NCBI GenBank assembly: GCA_039819545.1
Contig: JBCBRS010000008.1
Span: 65,359-129,358, forward strand
Direction of reading: 5' to 3'
DNA: 64,000 bases
Source of the DNA: CALLPQ01 sp039819545
GTDB taxonomy: Bacteria > Pseudomonadota > Alphaproteobacteria > Caulobacterales > Parvularculaceae
A program made the position numbers and the translations under genes. Below are positions 1 through 9,578 of this stretch, piece after piece. Within the stretch, counting starts at the first letter, position 1, and each line of letters opens with the position of its first letter. The notes beneath the pieces were generated by a model. The model was given only the letters and a program-made list of their open reading frames with translations. It made no database searches and was not told the DNA's origin.

Positions 1-2
1 AC

Positions 3-293
3 TGGATTGGCAAACCCTATTGGCGCCAAGGTTTTGTGAGCCGGGCGGCCAACGCGATCCTCGACTGGGGCAGAACCGCTCTGGGGGCCACGGGCTTCGT
101 CTCCGGCCATATCGAAGACAACACCGTCTCCGGCCATGTGTTGCGAAAACTTGGGTTTAACGAGGTTGGCACAATAGAACACTATGCCAGAGGCCGAGAC
201 AGAATCGTCCGTGCTCGGCGGTTTACGAAGACCGCCCCGACGCCGCTTGCACTGGCTTCTGAGAGCCAAAATCCCCGCCCGGACACTGATTGA
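3..293 (+). CDS. GNAT family N-acetyltransferase, C-terminal part
   Basis: The reading frame is open from the window edge, so the 5' part is missing. The visible protein begins with WIGKPYWRQGF, which matches the acetyl-CoA pyrophosphate-binding loop of GNAT acetyltransferases. Later it has DNTVSGHVLRKLGF, the usual N-x-x-S/A-x-x-v-l-x-K-x-G-F element near the end of these enzymes. Together they suggest a RimJ/RimL-like protein or small-molecule acetyltransferase. Roughly 30 residues after the conserved fold are low complexity and polar. The GTG at 36 is only an internal codon, because the conserved motif starts before it. Substrate unknown. Confidence 0.8.
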   Translation, partial: WIGKPYWRQGFVSRAANAILDWGRTALGATGFVSGHIEDNTVSGHVLRKLGFNEVGTIEHYARGRDRIVRARRFTKTAPTPLALASESQNPRPDTD

Positions 294-328
294 CAAGCAA
301 TCCTGATCTCCGCACACCGGACTGGGAA

Positions 329-346
329 AAGACCCCGAAAGGTCTT
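329..346. terminator. Short hairpin between convergent genes
   Basis: AAGACC and GGTCTT are perfect inverted arms around a six-base loop. They sit between the end of the acetyltransferase and the end of the large minus-strand gene. A bidirectional terminator is plausible, but the stem is short and the T tract is poor. Confidence 0.3.
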
Positions 347-361
347 AAGCAGTGAAGGCCA

Positions 362-3300
362 TCACGGTGAGCATTGGCCGTAGGCTGAAACAAATGCGCC
401 TTGGATTTCCCGATTTGTCCAGAACTTATTGTAGGTCACTTGTGCGTGGGGCATAAACTTCACGCAAAAGGCGTAGTTGCTGTCCTCAAAATGACTGGGG
501 CGTTCAAAATTCAGTCCAGAATCAGCGTCTGAGTCATCAAGCGCAATATGACAGGTGCGGCAAACCCGTCCAGCAATGTTATCATACCGATCACCCAGTG
601 CCGAGTTGTCCTCATTAAGAGAACTCCAGCTATTGTCATTCCGGTCAGGTAATGATGGCAAGTAAGCCTGTTGATCCACACCTGTGTATGGGCACGGATC
701 GTTCGCCGAAGACACTCCGGCGCGGTACCACTGAGATATAGTATTCACAATTGTCGATAGCGGTTTTGACGGCACCACAAATTCACAGTTGAGATTTTTG
801 ACGACCGTCAAGCGTTTTTGAAGGCGCACGCCTGGCCTATCGCCTGGAGATTCAATAGCAACCGGTTGCAATTGTGTGATCGCTTCCAAATCAAACTCAC
901 GGAACGATGAGCGATCAGCCTTTAAAAACTGAACAAAAGCCGTTTTAGACAGCGCCTGCTGCGCCCCTGGGGTTTCAAAAAACTCGCCATCGTCAAAATG
1001 CGGCGTAGAGCCCCCATGGCAAACCTGACAAACGTTGGGCACGGATCGAAAACCACTGATTTGATCAAGTTTCACCGCGCTGACCCGTTGGCCACCCGCC
1101 ACAGTACCGGCAAAGGCATAAAAGGTAACAACACGTCCCACACTTTCCGCGCCGGGAACTTTTGCAAACTCCATGGCGACCGTGGCAAACCCTTCACCAA
1201 TATTTTGTTCATGGGCTGAAACGGCGCCATTGGGGTCCCGGTCGAACTGGTCCCCAAAGTCGGCAATATGATTGCCAACAATACAGAAGACATCTTGCTC
1301 GCTGGTGGGATCGGCGGGATCATCGGGCGGCCCCTTCAGGCATTGCATTTTGCGCCCCGACCCCAGGTCGCCGCTATTGAGATAGGATAGCTCCAGAATA
1401 CCAGGATTAGTTAGCGTATAGCCTGCCACTGGATAGTCTTGATCCTTCGTGCTGGGCCCGGTTTTTGGATGCAGGTTTGTTTCGTCAAATGCCGGCTGAA
1501 ATCCATTTACCGCAAGCCAATCGTGGAGGGTTGTCTTGGCATCGTTTCCGTCGATTAGGGAATAATACGCATCGCCGCTCGTGCTGGCCGTGCCAGCAAT
1601 ATTTTTCGTCGAATCCTTCAAGGTCAGAAACTCACTACCTTGATTTCCACTTGGCGGGACCGACCGGGTAATGCGTACTTCTCTTTGACAAGCCTGGTAT
1701 GGAAAAGCTGGACGCCGCCCGCCTCCACTTGGAATAGCATCTGTGTCGTTGAGATCCACATAGTACCGGCGTTGCCCTTGCGGTTCTTGCAGCGCTCCGG
1801 CGTAGACTGGCGGCTTGTTCATGTCGGTCTGGGTATTTTCTTCGAGAACGAAGTTCAAATCACCATCTTCAATTGAATTTGGGATTGCTCGGGTTGGGGT
1901 CACTTGTGTGGCCTCGGAATCCAGCAATTCAAAATAAACCCGGTTTGGCGTTTGCCCATCGCCGGCGTTTAGGCCGTAGATTGCATTCAACCGATTATCA
2001 AGCGTGATGACTTTACTTTGCTCCGTACCGGGTACAACGGCCCCATTTCGAAACGATGAGGACGTTACCCGAATTTGACGTTCCTCCGGGTCAAGGCGTT
2101 GAAAATCGGGTGTCACCCGAACGCAGGCGCTGGCACCGCCGGAAATATCCCTATCCATATTGATCGTGGAAAAATGACGCAATTGCGTGACGTAAAAGCC
2201 GTTTTGCAATCGTGCCCGGTTCTGATTTTCTTCCCAGATGCCAGTGCTTTCATTGTAGGTCCATACCCGCATCGACCGGGGTGGGACAGGCACACCGCCG
2301 CCAAAACGGCTTTCGGCAACCGGAACGGCCAGTTCAGCCGTTTTCCCCTCTTTTAACTGTAGTCTGTCACCCGTCGGCGTATACAAATCAATTTGCACAG
2401 CACCATAGGAAAGAAGATCAAGCTCATTCCCGTTCAAGTCTTCGGCGAGATAGTCACCGGGCAGCGCATCAACACGGGAATCAAAATAGGACAATGTTGC
2501 CATTGTATCGCCAAAATAGGGTTCACCGGTTTCTTCCCGCACAAGACCGCCTGCGGGCAATCTCAGGCTGGTGGCTTTATATTTTTTGCGTCTAAATTCG
2601 GGGTCGCTGTATTTTGGATCAAGAACAAGCCCGCCGCTTTCAGCGCTAACCGCTTGTGTAGGAACTTTCTTTAGGGTGAAGACCGTACCAGTTCGCCCTC
2701 GGTCATAGATTTCCGATTGGGTTAAATAACCCGGTGCCGACACTGTAACGGCATATCGATTGCGATCGCTAAATTCGGCAAAACTCTTGAAGCCACCGGT
2801 TGCAGAAACTGTCGCAGGTTCTCCATTGATGGTGACCCGAAGCCCGTTGGGGCGTGCACTGGTATCACTGGCAATCACGGTTCCTGAAAAGGCTTCCTTA
2901 CCGGCATGCTCATTCGAAATTGTGAAGTTTTCGCGCTGTTGGGCCCACTGGCCCGTGGGACCGAGGGTGAAGATTTCGACGCTATGGCGTGTCTGGGAAG
3001 CCGGTGTTTTCCAAATGGCTGTTTTATCGCCGGTGATTTTCAGACTACCGCCTGTCACCTCCCACCGGATTCCCGCGACGCTGTTCCCATTGTCACGGGC
3101 GCGCAGCTCAACTTCCGCTTCCGGAGGCAAGACCAGCGTTCGCCGTCCGTCCCAGGTGGCCGTAATACTTCCAAGGCTTGGCCGGGCGCCCGGTAACGGT
3201 TCATACATTTCAAAATTGTTGCGACCTGCCAGTCGGATGGTCCGTGTGGTAAGCTGATTGGCCAAGATTGACCCGAATGCAGATGTTGCAGCGGACGGGC

Positions 3301-4177
3301 TTGTTTGTTTGACATTACGAAGAAGAAATTCGCGACTTCGCTCTCCCACTTGCGGACAGCTAATGTCGATCTTCGTGTCTCCCGCCACAACTTGGGGGAT
3401 CACATATTCACCCCATGCGTTGGCCCGAACCACCTGACGTTTTCCGCGCTCGTTCGTTGAGATTGTCTCGCCTACGAGATCAATTTCAGCTGAAGGCTTT
3501 AATAGACGACAAATCGTACCGTCTTCAAAGGACACTGTACCTGCGACGACCCGAGCGGCCTCATTACGGCGCGGCATCAGATAAACCGCCGGGGGATAAG
3601 CCGTGCGACTACCAACCGTAATTTCGCGGGGATCGCAAGGCCCAAGATAGGCGGTTGAGCGCCAGCAAACATTGTAGGTTCCTGGCGCTACCCCCAGCAC
3701 ATTATAAACGCCGCGCACATCGGTTTTCGCACTGGGACTTTCCGCGCCTGTCTTGATATTTTTTAAATAAACTTCAACGTCTGGTAGCAAAATCGTACGC
3801 GGCAATTGCGGATTTTCACGTAGAATATAATCCTTATCGCCGCGAACAAAAAGCCGGTCTTCCCGCAAATTTGCATACACAACACCGTGGACCCTTTGCG
3901 GACGCGCTAGTAGGTAGCGCTGTATATTCCTCGTGAGGATATTCCTCTGGAGGCGAAGACCTTGCGTATCTCCTTCACGCAGGATTTGATTTTCGAGGAT
4001 GGCTTCGTAGGTATCATTTCCTTGCAAAATATCCTGCGGAACCCGGGGGGGGTCTTCAGGGGCCTCGTCCTGAGCAAAGCTTTTCGACCCAACAGATAAG
4101 CTCAAAAATAAGCAGCAAATCGCTATTCTAATCAAAAGGCTTTTTGAGCATTGAGTATACAAAACTGTCATAATCAT
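362..4177 (-). CDS. Large secreted protein with carboxypeptidase-regulatory-like domains and two c-type haem motifs
   Basis: A 1271-residue exported protein of unknown function. The N terminus has a hydrophobic signal (LLIRIAICCLFLSLSVG) with a likely cleavage after SFA, about residue 36. Residues about 95-205 resemble a carboxypeptidase-regulatory-like beta sandwich (VRGVYNVLGVAPGTYNVCW), and similar folds seem to recur to about 500. A middle part with VPPRSMRVWTYNESTGIWEE and LRHFSTINMD recalls the extracellular beta domains of CILP-like proteins. Near the C terminus are two haem-attachment motifs, CQVCH (1050-1054) and CRTCH (1206-1210). A periplasmic or surface di-haem protein is inferred. 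ATG codons at 4177 and 4171 both work as starts, preceded by GGTGGGGG. The gene is visibly more AT-rich than uvrB next to it, which may reflect horizontal transfer. It stands alone, with no obvious operon partner. Confidence 0.75.
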   Translation of the reverse strand: MIMTVLYTQCSKSLLIRIAICCLFLSLSVGSKSFAQDEAPEDPPRVPQDILQGNDTYEAILENQILREGDTQGLRLQRNILTRNIQRYLLARPQRVHGVVYANLREDRLFVRGDKDYILRENPQLPRTILLPDVEVYLKNIKTGAESPSAKTDVRGVYNVLGVAPGTYNVCWRSTAYLGPCDPREITVGSRTAYPPAVYLMPRRNEAARVVAGTVSFEDGTICRLLKPSAEIDLVGETISTNERGKRQVVRANAWGEYVIPQVVAGDTKIDISCPQVGERSREFLLRNVKQTSPSAATSAFGSILANQLTTRTIRLAGRNNFEMYEPLPGARPSLGSITATWDGRRTLVLPPEAEVELRARDNGNSVAGIRWEVTGGSLKITGDKTAIWKTPASQTRHSVEIFTLGPTGQWAQQRENFTISNEHAGKEAFSGTVIASDTSARPNGLRVTINGEPATVSATGGFKSFAEFSDRNRYAVTVSAPGYLTQSEIYDRGRTGTVFTLKKVPTQAVSAESGGLVLDPKYSDPEFRRKKYKATSLRLPAGGLVREETGEPYFGDTMATLSYFDSRVDALPGDYLAEDLNGNELDLLSYGAVQIDLYTPTGDRLQLKEGKTAELAVPVAESRFGGGVPVPPRSMRVWTYNESTGIWEENQNRARLQNGFYVTQLRHFSTINMDRDISGGASACVRVTPDFQRLDPEERQIRVTSSSFRNGAVVPGTEQSKVITLDNRLNAIYGLNAGDGQTPNRVYFELLDSEATQVTPTRAIPNSIEDGDLNFVLEENTQTDMNKPPVYAGALQEPQGQRRYYVDLNDTDAIPSGGGRRPAFPYQACQREVRITRSVPPSGNQGSEFLTLKDSTKNIAGTASTSGDAYYSLIDGNDAKTTLHDWLAVNGFQPAFDETNLHPKTGPSTKDQDYPVAGYTLTNPGILELSYLNSGDLGSGRKMQCLKGPPDDPADPTSEQDVFCIVGNHIADFGDQFDRDPNGAVSAHEQNIGEGFATVAMEFAKVPGAESVGRVVTFYAFAGTVAGGQRVSAVKLDQISGFRSVPNVCQVCHGGSTPHFDDGEFFETPGAQQALSKTAFVQFLKADRSSFREFDLEAITQLQPVAIESPGDRPGVRLQKRLTVVKNLNCEFVVPSKPLSTIVNTISQWYRAGVSSANDPCPYTGVDQQAYLPSLPDRNDNSWSSLNEDNSALGDRYDNIAGRVCRTCHIALDDSDADSGLNFERPSHFEDSNYAFCVKFMPHAQVTYNKFWTNREIQGAFVSAYGQCSP

Positions 4178-4391
4178 CCCCCACCATTCTCTTCACACAA
4201 ACTGTAAATAAAAGATTGGGTTCGTGAACATCCCCCACCGAATGGCTTTTGCTAAAATTTTAGTAAGGTCTACCAACCTCGGCTTGCCTCGGGCTTTTTC
4301 ATCAAAGTCAATGCGAAACCCGCATTCGCTATACATTTCACCCGTCGGTCTGAGTCTTAACAATGGGCCCATTTCCCGCTAGTTAGAGGGA

Positions 4392-6785
4392 ATGGCCCAA
4401 ACCCCCGCCCCCGCGCGGCGCCGCAAGGCGCCGACGACCCAGCCATCGACGCCGAAGGATGAAATTACGCCCGTAGCCGGGGGGTTTTCCGAGACGATGG
4501 CGGCTTATCACGACACGGTCTCCACCTCGGAATGGCAGCCCCATCGGCCCGAGCGCCCGAACCTGCCGAAAATTTCCAAACCGCTGGAAGTCGTCTCCGC
4601 CTATGAGCCCGCCGGTGACCAGCCCACAGCAATCATGGAGCTTTCTGGCGGGACACAAGGGGGCGAATGGGACCAGGTCCTGCTCGGCGCGACGGGTACG
4701 GGCAAGACCTTCACCATGGCCAAGGTGATTGAGAAACTGCAACGCCCGGCGCTGATCCTTGCGCCCAACAAAACCCTCGCGGCGCAACTCTATAATGAGT
4801 TTAAGGCATTCTTTCCGAACAATGCCGTTGAGTATTTTGTATCCTACTATGACTATTATCAGCCCGAGGCCTATGTGCCCCGGTCCGACACCTATATCGA
4901 AAAAGAAAGCTCCATCAACGAACAGATTGATCGCATGCGTCACGCCGCGACCCGCGCGCTGCTCGAACGTGATGACGTGATCATCGTTGCATCGGTGTCG
5001 TGTATCTACGGTATCGGCTCGGTTGAGACCTATACGGCGATGACCTTCTCGCTGGAGGTTGGTCAGGAAATCTCACGCAAGCAATTGCTCGCGGATCTTG
5101 TTGCCCTGCAATATAAACGCAACGAGACAGCGTTCGTACGCGGATCGTTTCGCGCCAAGGGTGATGTGATCGAGGTTTTCCCGGCGCACTATGAAGACCG
5201 CGCCTGGCGCGTGTCGATGTTCGGCGATGAGATCGAAGACATCACAGAGTTTGATCCGCTTACGGGGCAAAAATCCTCCGAACTGGAAGCGGTAACGATT
5301 TACGCCAACAGCCACTATGTGACCCCGCGCCCAACCCTGAACCAGGCGGTGGCGGCGATCAAAAAAGAGCTGAACGAGACCCTGCCGATTATGCGTGCTG
5401 AGGGCCGCTTGCTGGAGGCGCAACGGCTGGAACAACGCGTGACCTTTGATATCGAAATGATGCTCGCCACGGGGTCTTGCAACGGGATTGAGAACTACTC
5501 GCGCTATCTGACCGGTCGCCAACCGGGGGAACCGCCGCCGACCCTGTTTGAATATCTGCCCGATAATGCGGTGGTCTTTACCGACGAAAGCCACGTGACC
5601 GTGCCGCAGATTGGGGCCATGTTCAAAGGCGACTTTAATCGCAAACGCACACTTGCCGAATATGGGTTCCGTCTACCCTCTTGTATGGACAACCGCCCGC
5701 TCAAATTTGAAGAGTGGGAAAAGATGCGTCCACAGACGGTCCATGTCTCGGCAACGCCAGGCTCGTGGGAGATGGATCGCACCGGCGGCGTCTTTACCGA
5801 ACAGGTTATCCGGCCCACGGGGCTGATCGATCCCGAAGTGGAAATCCGCCCGGTGACGGGCGAGAAGACAAACCAGGTCGATGATGTCATCGACGAATGC
5901 AAGAAGGTCGCCGCGAAGGGCGGCCGGGTGCTGGTCACCACGCTGACAAAACGCATGTCCGAGGACCTGACGGAATACATGCATGAACAGGGCATCCGTG
6001 TACGGTATATGCACTCGGATATTGATACGCTGGAGCGGATCGAAATTCTACGCGATTTGCGACTGGGCGCTTTTGACGTGCTGGTCGGTATCAACCTCCT
6101 GCGCGAGGGGCTCGATATTCCCGAATGTCAGTTGGTTGCTATTTTAGATGCGGATAAGGAAGGGTTCCTGCGCTCGGAAACATCGCTGATTCAGACGATT
6201 GGCCGGGCTGCACGTAATGTTGAAGGCCGTGTTATTCTGTATGCAGATCGTATGACTGGTTCCATGGAACGCGCGATCGCCGAAACCGACCGCCGCCGCG
6301 AAAAACAAATCGCCCATAACGAAAAACACGGGATCACCCCGCAAACCGTGAAAGCCACCATCGCCGAAATCGCCAACTCCAATGATGAAGGGGCCAAGGC
6401 GGCCATGGGCCAAACCTTTGTGGGCCACAAAGGCGTGCGGGCCGCCGCGCCGGGTGCCGTCAATGGCTTTGCCGAGGGGCAGGCAGAGTTTGAAGCCGCG
6501 CCCGCCGGAGATAATCTAAAAACCCATCTGGCGCATCTGGAAAAAGAGATGCGCGAAGCAGCCTCCAACCTTGAATTTGAGACGGCGGCCCGCCTGCGCG
6601 ACGAAATCAAACGCCTGCAGGAAACCGAACTCGCCATCGCCGATGATCCGCTGGCGCGCCAGTCAGCGGTGGAAGCGCGCGTCGAAGAAGCCTCCGACGG
6701 GCGCATCACCAAAAGCGAAGGGACAGTCAGCACCGTTCGCGCCCGTCCGAAAGGCGCAAAGGCAAAAGGCCGACGACCACGCTAG
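4392..6785 (+). CDS. uvrB: Excinuclease ABC subunit B
   Basis: DNA damage-recognition helicase of nucleotide excision repair, working with UvrA and UvrC. The 797-residue protein has the Walker A motif GATGTGKT at 99-106, the beta-hairpin signature YYDYYQPEAYVP that inserts between DNA strands, the helicase sequences DESHV and QTIGRAARN, and a C-terminal UVR motif (LEFETAARLRDEI) that contacts UvrC. About 65 residues of basic and proline-rich sequence precede the family core, as is common in alphaproteobacterial UvrB. The start at 4392 has AGAGGGA almost touching the ATG; no other in-frame ATG fits better. No GTTC-N7-GTTC LexA box was seen upstream. Confidence 0.98.
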   Translation: MAQTPAPARRRKAPTTQPSTPKDEITPVAGGFSETMAAYHDTVSTSEWQPHRPERPNLPKISKPLEVVSAYEPAGDQPTAIMELSGGTQGGEWDQVLLGATGTGKTFTMAKVIEKLQRPALILAPNKTLAAQLYNEFKAFFPNNAVEYFVSYYDYYQPEAYVPRSDTYIEKESSINEQIDRMRHAATRALLERDDVIIVASVSCIYGIGSVETYTAMTFSLEVGQEISRKQLLADLVALQYKRNETAFVRGSFRAKGDVIEVFPAHYEDRAWRVSMFGDEIEDITEFDPLTGQKSSELEAVTIYANSHYVTPRPTLNQAVAAIKKELNETLPIMRAEGRLLEAQRLEQRVTFDIEMMLATGSCNGIENYSRYLTGRQPGEPPPTLFEYLPDNAVVFTDESHVTVPQIGAMFKGDFNRKRTLAEYGFRLPSCMDNRPLKFEEWEKMRPQTVHVSATPGSWEMDRTGGVFTEQVIRPTGLIDPEVEIRPVTGEKTNQVDDVIDECKKVAAKGGRVLVTTLTKRMSEDLTEYMHEQGIRVRYMHSDIDTLERIEILRDLRLGAFDVLVGINLLREGLDIPECQLVAILDADKEGFLRSETSLIQTIGRAARNVEGRVILYADRMTGSMERAIAETDRRREKQIAHNEKHGITPQTVKATIAEIANSNDEGAKAAMGQTFVGHKGVRAAAPGAVNGFAEGQAEFEAAPAGDNLKTHLAHLEKEMREAASNLEFETAARLRDEIKRLQETELAIADDPLARQSAVEARVEEASDGRITKSEGTVSTVRARPKGAKAKGRRPR

Positions 6786-6983
6786 CCGCCCCCCCCGGCC
6801 GTATGAACTGTCTTCGAACCGAGGTCGGCCTCTCTTGCCTGAAAGCATCTTAGTTGATGCGGCGAATTTGGGTTGGTCTTTTCGCGTTTTCGTTTCTCTT
6901 GTTGACTGCGTGTAGCATCTTTTGCTCCGGTTGGTTTCTGTGATAGCATTCCGGCATAAACCAATACAGGGAAGGGAACCCAA

Positions 6984-7274
6984 ATGGATATGATGAACCT
7001 TTTGTTGAGCGGTGCCGGCGGCGCGGTCCTTGGTCCGCTGATTTCGCAATTTCTGGGTGGCGGTAACTCAAGCCTGATTACCCGGATTATCACCGGCGTT
7101 GTGGGCGGCTTGGGCGCCGGGGCTGGCGCAGACGCGGCTGGGATCAGCGAAATGCTGGGCGGCATGCTGGGTAATGGCGACCTGATGGCCATGATCGCGC
7201 CCGTCCTCGAAGGCGGCGTCGGCGGCGGCATCCTGTCAACGCTTGGCGGCATGGTGACCAAACGCCAGGATTAA
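6984..7274 (+). CDS. Small glycine-rich hydrophobic protein
   Basis: Not recognised as a named family. The 96 residues are dominated by Gly, Ala, Leu and Met with almost no charge until the final KRQD. Hydrophobic stretches GAVLGPLISQFLGGG and IITGVVGGLGAGAGADAAG resemble glycine-zipper membrane segments. A good ribosome site (GGGAAGGGA) precedes the ATG by a suitable distance. It stands alone between uvrB and the next small gene and may insert in or coat membranes; that is inference. Confidence 0.65.
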   Translation: MDMMNLLLSGAGGAVLGPLISQFLGGGNSSLITRIITGVVGGLGAGAGADAAGISEMLGGMLGNGDLMAMIAPVLEGGVGGGILSTLGGMVTKRQD

Positions 7275-7322
7275 CAGGCGGTGAAGCCCGGCGATGTGGA
7301 ATTTTTTTCTGGAGTAGAAACC

Positions 7323-7362
7323 GTATTCCCGGGCAAGCGTGAGCGCCGGACCGGGCCTTTTT
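7323..7362. repeat. Palindromic GC-rich intergenic repeat, copy 1
   Basis: CCCGGG at 7328-7333 and CCGGG at 7351-7355 flank a segment whose reverse complement contains CGCTTGCCCGGGAATAC, as in the copy at 17334. A run of six T follows on the plus strand, so this copy could also end transcription from the small gene upstream. It belongs to the family described at 17334, 26664 and 54971. Confidence 0.6.
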
Positions 7363-7519
7363 TCCGCGCGTTCCACGTGCGTAGGCGCAGAAAACACGCT
7401 AAAAACCGAGGCTTGGCCTATAGACACCGTTAACGAAATCTCGCTATTCCTGCTCACACCATATCTTGGCGACTGCGAGATTTCTGCTATGGTGCAGGGG
7501 TCGCAAGGGAGAAAGCAAC

Positions 7520-7822
7520 ATGTTTGTGGGCACGCTGGAAGTCACGGAAAAGATGGATTTGTCGTTTCTGGCCCTGCCAGCATCGACCCAGCCGGTCGTG
7601 CCAGTGGCACCGGTAACGTCGAAATCAGACACGATCGATGTGGACGCTTTTCGCGCGACCAGTAACACCGAAAAGGTTGACGTGGATTTCGGAAACCTGC
7701 GCACCACCAGCCCGGTGACACTGGATCTTGAATTCGCCGCGCTCGACGATCTTGGCCGTGTTTACTTTGCCGATCCGGTCCAGGTCGACCTTGGGATCGC
7801 CGACGCGTTCGCGCTTTTTTAA
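7520..7822 (+). CDS. Small acidic protein with repeated VDVDF-like strands
   Basis: Unrecognised. The ATG at 7520 is chosen because GGGAGAAAGC lies just upstream; an in-frame GTG/ATG further up would add 18 residues without a ribosome site. The 100-residue protein is acidic and contains four loosely repeated strands: DTIDVDAF, EKVDVDFGNL, VTLDLEFAAL and VQVDLGIADAF. These suggest a small repetitive beta structure. There is no signal peptide or membrane segment. It converges on gatB. Confidence 0.6.
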   Translation: MFVGTLEVTEKMDLSFLALPASTQPVVPVAPVTSKSDTIDVDAFRATSNTEKVDVDFGNLRTTSPVTLDLEFAALDDLGRVYFADPVQVDLGIADAFALF

Positions 7823-7883
7823 GCGCCGCAAACCCTCCCTAATGCCAACCGAGGCTGCGCCGCCGCGAGCGACGGTGAAATGC

Positions 7884-9356
7884 TTACATCCCGAGCTTTG
7901 ACTTCAGTATTTCATTGACCGCTTTGGGGTTGGCTTTGCCGCCGGTGGCTTTCATCACCTGGCCCACGAACCATCCAAAGGTTTTTGGCTTTTCCTTCAC
8001 CTGCGCCACCTGCTCGGGATTATTGGCGATGATTTCGTCGATGGCGGCTTCGATCGCGCCGGTGTCCGTCACCTGTTTCAGGCCTTTTTCCTCAACAATC
8101 TTGCCGGGGTCCTCGCCCGTCTCCACCATGATCTCGAAAACATCTTTGGCAATGCGGCCGGAAATTGTGTCGTCCTTGATCAGATCAATCAGCGCCCCTA
8201 ACTGCGCAGCGGAAACCGGGCTTGCGTCAATGTCTTTGCCCGCTTTATTCAGGGCACCGAAGAGTTCGGTTGTTACCCAGTTTGAAGCAAGTTTTGAATC
8301 CCGGCCTGTTGCCACCGCTTCGAAATAATCTGCTTTACCGCGATCCACCGCCAGTACCGCCGCGTCATAGGGCGATAAACCATACGCCTCCACAAAGCGG
8401 TGCTTTTTCGCATCGGGCAGTTCGGGCAAGTCGGCCTTGATTGCGTCAACCCAGGCTGGGTCCAGCTCCAGCGGCAAAAGATCAGGGTCTGGAAAATACC
8501 GATAATCGTGGGCATCTTCTTTAGAACGCATGGTGCGCGTCTCGCCGGTTTTTACATCAAAGAGGCGGGTTTCCTGGTTGATCTGACCGCCCCCCTCCAG
8601 CACCTCAATCTGGCGACGCGCTTCGTAGTCAATCACCTGGCGCACATAGCGCAGCGAGTTGACGTTCTTAGTTTCTGTCCGTGTACCGAGCTCTGCGCCC
8701 AATTTGCGGACGGAAACATTGACGTCGGCGCGCATGGATCCCTCCTCCATATTGCCGTCACACGTACCAAGATAGCGCACGATGGTCCGCAATTTTCCGA
8801 AATAGGCCGCCGCCTCATCGGCTGAGCGCATGTCAGGTTTGGAAACAATTTCCATAAGCGCCACCCCCGACCGGTTCAGGTCCACATGGCTATGGGTTGC
8901 AGATAGATCATGGATCGATTTGCCTGCGTCCTGCTCAAGGTGCAGCCGTTCAATACCTACACAGATGGTTTCTGTGGGTGAGACCTCAACCTCGATCTCT
9001 CCTTCCCCCACCACGGGGTCAAGATATTGCGATATCTGATAACCCTGCGGCAGGTCGGGGTAGAAATAGTTCTTGCGGTCAAAGCGTGACCACAGATTGA
9101 TCTTGGCGTTCAGACCGAGACCGGTGCGCACCGCCTGTTCCACGCAATATTTATTGATCACGGGCAGCATGCCGGGCATGGCCGCATCAACCAGCGACAC
9201 ATTCTCATTGGGCCCGGCGCCATAGGTTGCCGACGCGCCAGAGAACAGTTTTGACCGGGAGGTCACCTGCGCATGGACCTCAAGACCAACAATCACTTCC
9301 CAATCGCCGGTCTCCCCTTTGAGAAGATGGCGGGGGTCCTGCTCACGAATTTGCAT
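7884..9356 (-). CDS. gatB: Asp-tRNA(Asn)/Glu-tRNA(Gln) amidotransferase subunit B
   Basis: tRNA-binding kinase subunit of the GatCAB complex. The complex activates Asp- or Glu-mischarged tRNA with ATP and converts it to Asn- or Gln-tRNA using ammonia made by GatA. The 490-residue length is normal. Family signatures are GLEVHAQ near the N terminus, FDRKNYFYPDLPQGYQISQ, the GatB signature around LMEIVSKPDMRS, and a C-terminal YqeY-like tail ending GGKANPKAVNEIL. The start is preceded by AAAGGTGA. It is the last of gatC-gatA-gatB on the minus strand, 222 bases after gatA, a looser spacing than gatC-gatA. Confidence 0.98.
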   Translation of the reverse strand: MQIREQDPRHLLKGETGDWEVIVGLEVHAQVTSRSKLFSGASATYGAGPNENVSLVDAAMPGMLPVINKYCVEQAVRTGLGLNAKINLWSRFDRKNYFYPDLPQGYQISQYLDPVVGEGEIEVEVSPTETICVGIERLHLEQDAGKSIHDLSATHSHVDLNRSGVALMEIVSKPDMRSADEAAAYFGKLRTIVRYLGTCDGNMEEGSMRADVNVSVRKLGAELGTRTETKNVNSLRYVRQVIDYEARRQIEVLEGGGQINQETRLFDVKTGETRTMRSKEDAHDYRYFPDPDLLPLELDPAWVDAIKADLPELPDAKKHRFVEAYGLSPYDAAVLAVDRGKADYFEAVATGRDSKLASNWVTTELFGALNKAGKDIDASPVSAAQLGALIDLIKDDTISGRIAKDVFEIMVETGEDPGKIVEEKGLKQVTDTGAIEAAIDEIIANNPEQVAQVKEKPKTFGWFVGQVMKATGGKANPKAVNEILKSKLGM

Positions 9357-9427
9357 GGGATCACCTTTAGCTCGTTTTCCTGTGGTCAGGGTCGATTTTC
9401 AAAAATACTCAAAGACGCCGTGAAGCC

Positions 9428-9458
9428 ATTGCCGCAGCGCGGATAACTGACCGGCAAT
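9428..9458. repeat. Inverted repeat in the gatA-gatB gap
   Basis: ATTGCCG (9428-9434) and CGGCAAT (9452-9458) are perfect arms. The surrounding minus-strand text (GAGCGCAGCGATTGCCGG) resembles extragenic palindromic elements. A 60-codon open frame here (9409-9591) looks like an artefact of this element, not a gene. Confidence 0.35.
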
Positions 9459-9578
9459 CGCTGCGCTCGCGGTGCGGGTACCAACGCCGTGCTGTTTCAG
9501 TCACGCTGTTGCCCCTGCCACTGTTGCGGTTGATTACCTCGTGCATCCTTATCTCTTCTGGCGCCTGGACCATTGATC

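Noticed and set aside
4220..4229. GTTCGTGAAC palindrome upstream of uvrB as an SOS box
   Set aside because: Alphaproteobacterial LexA boxes are direct GTTC-N7-GTTC; this is a short inverted pair with the wrong spacing.
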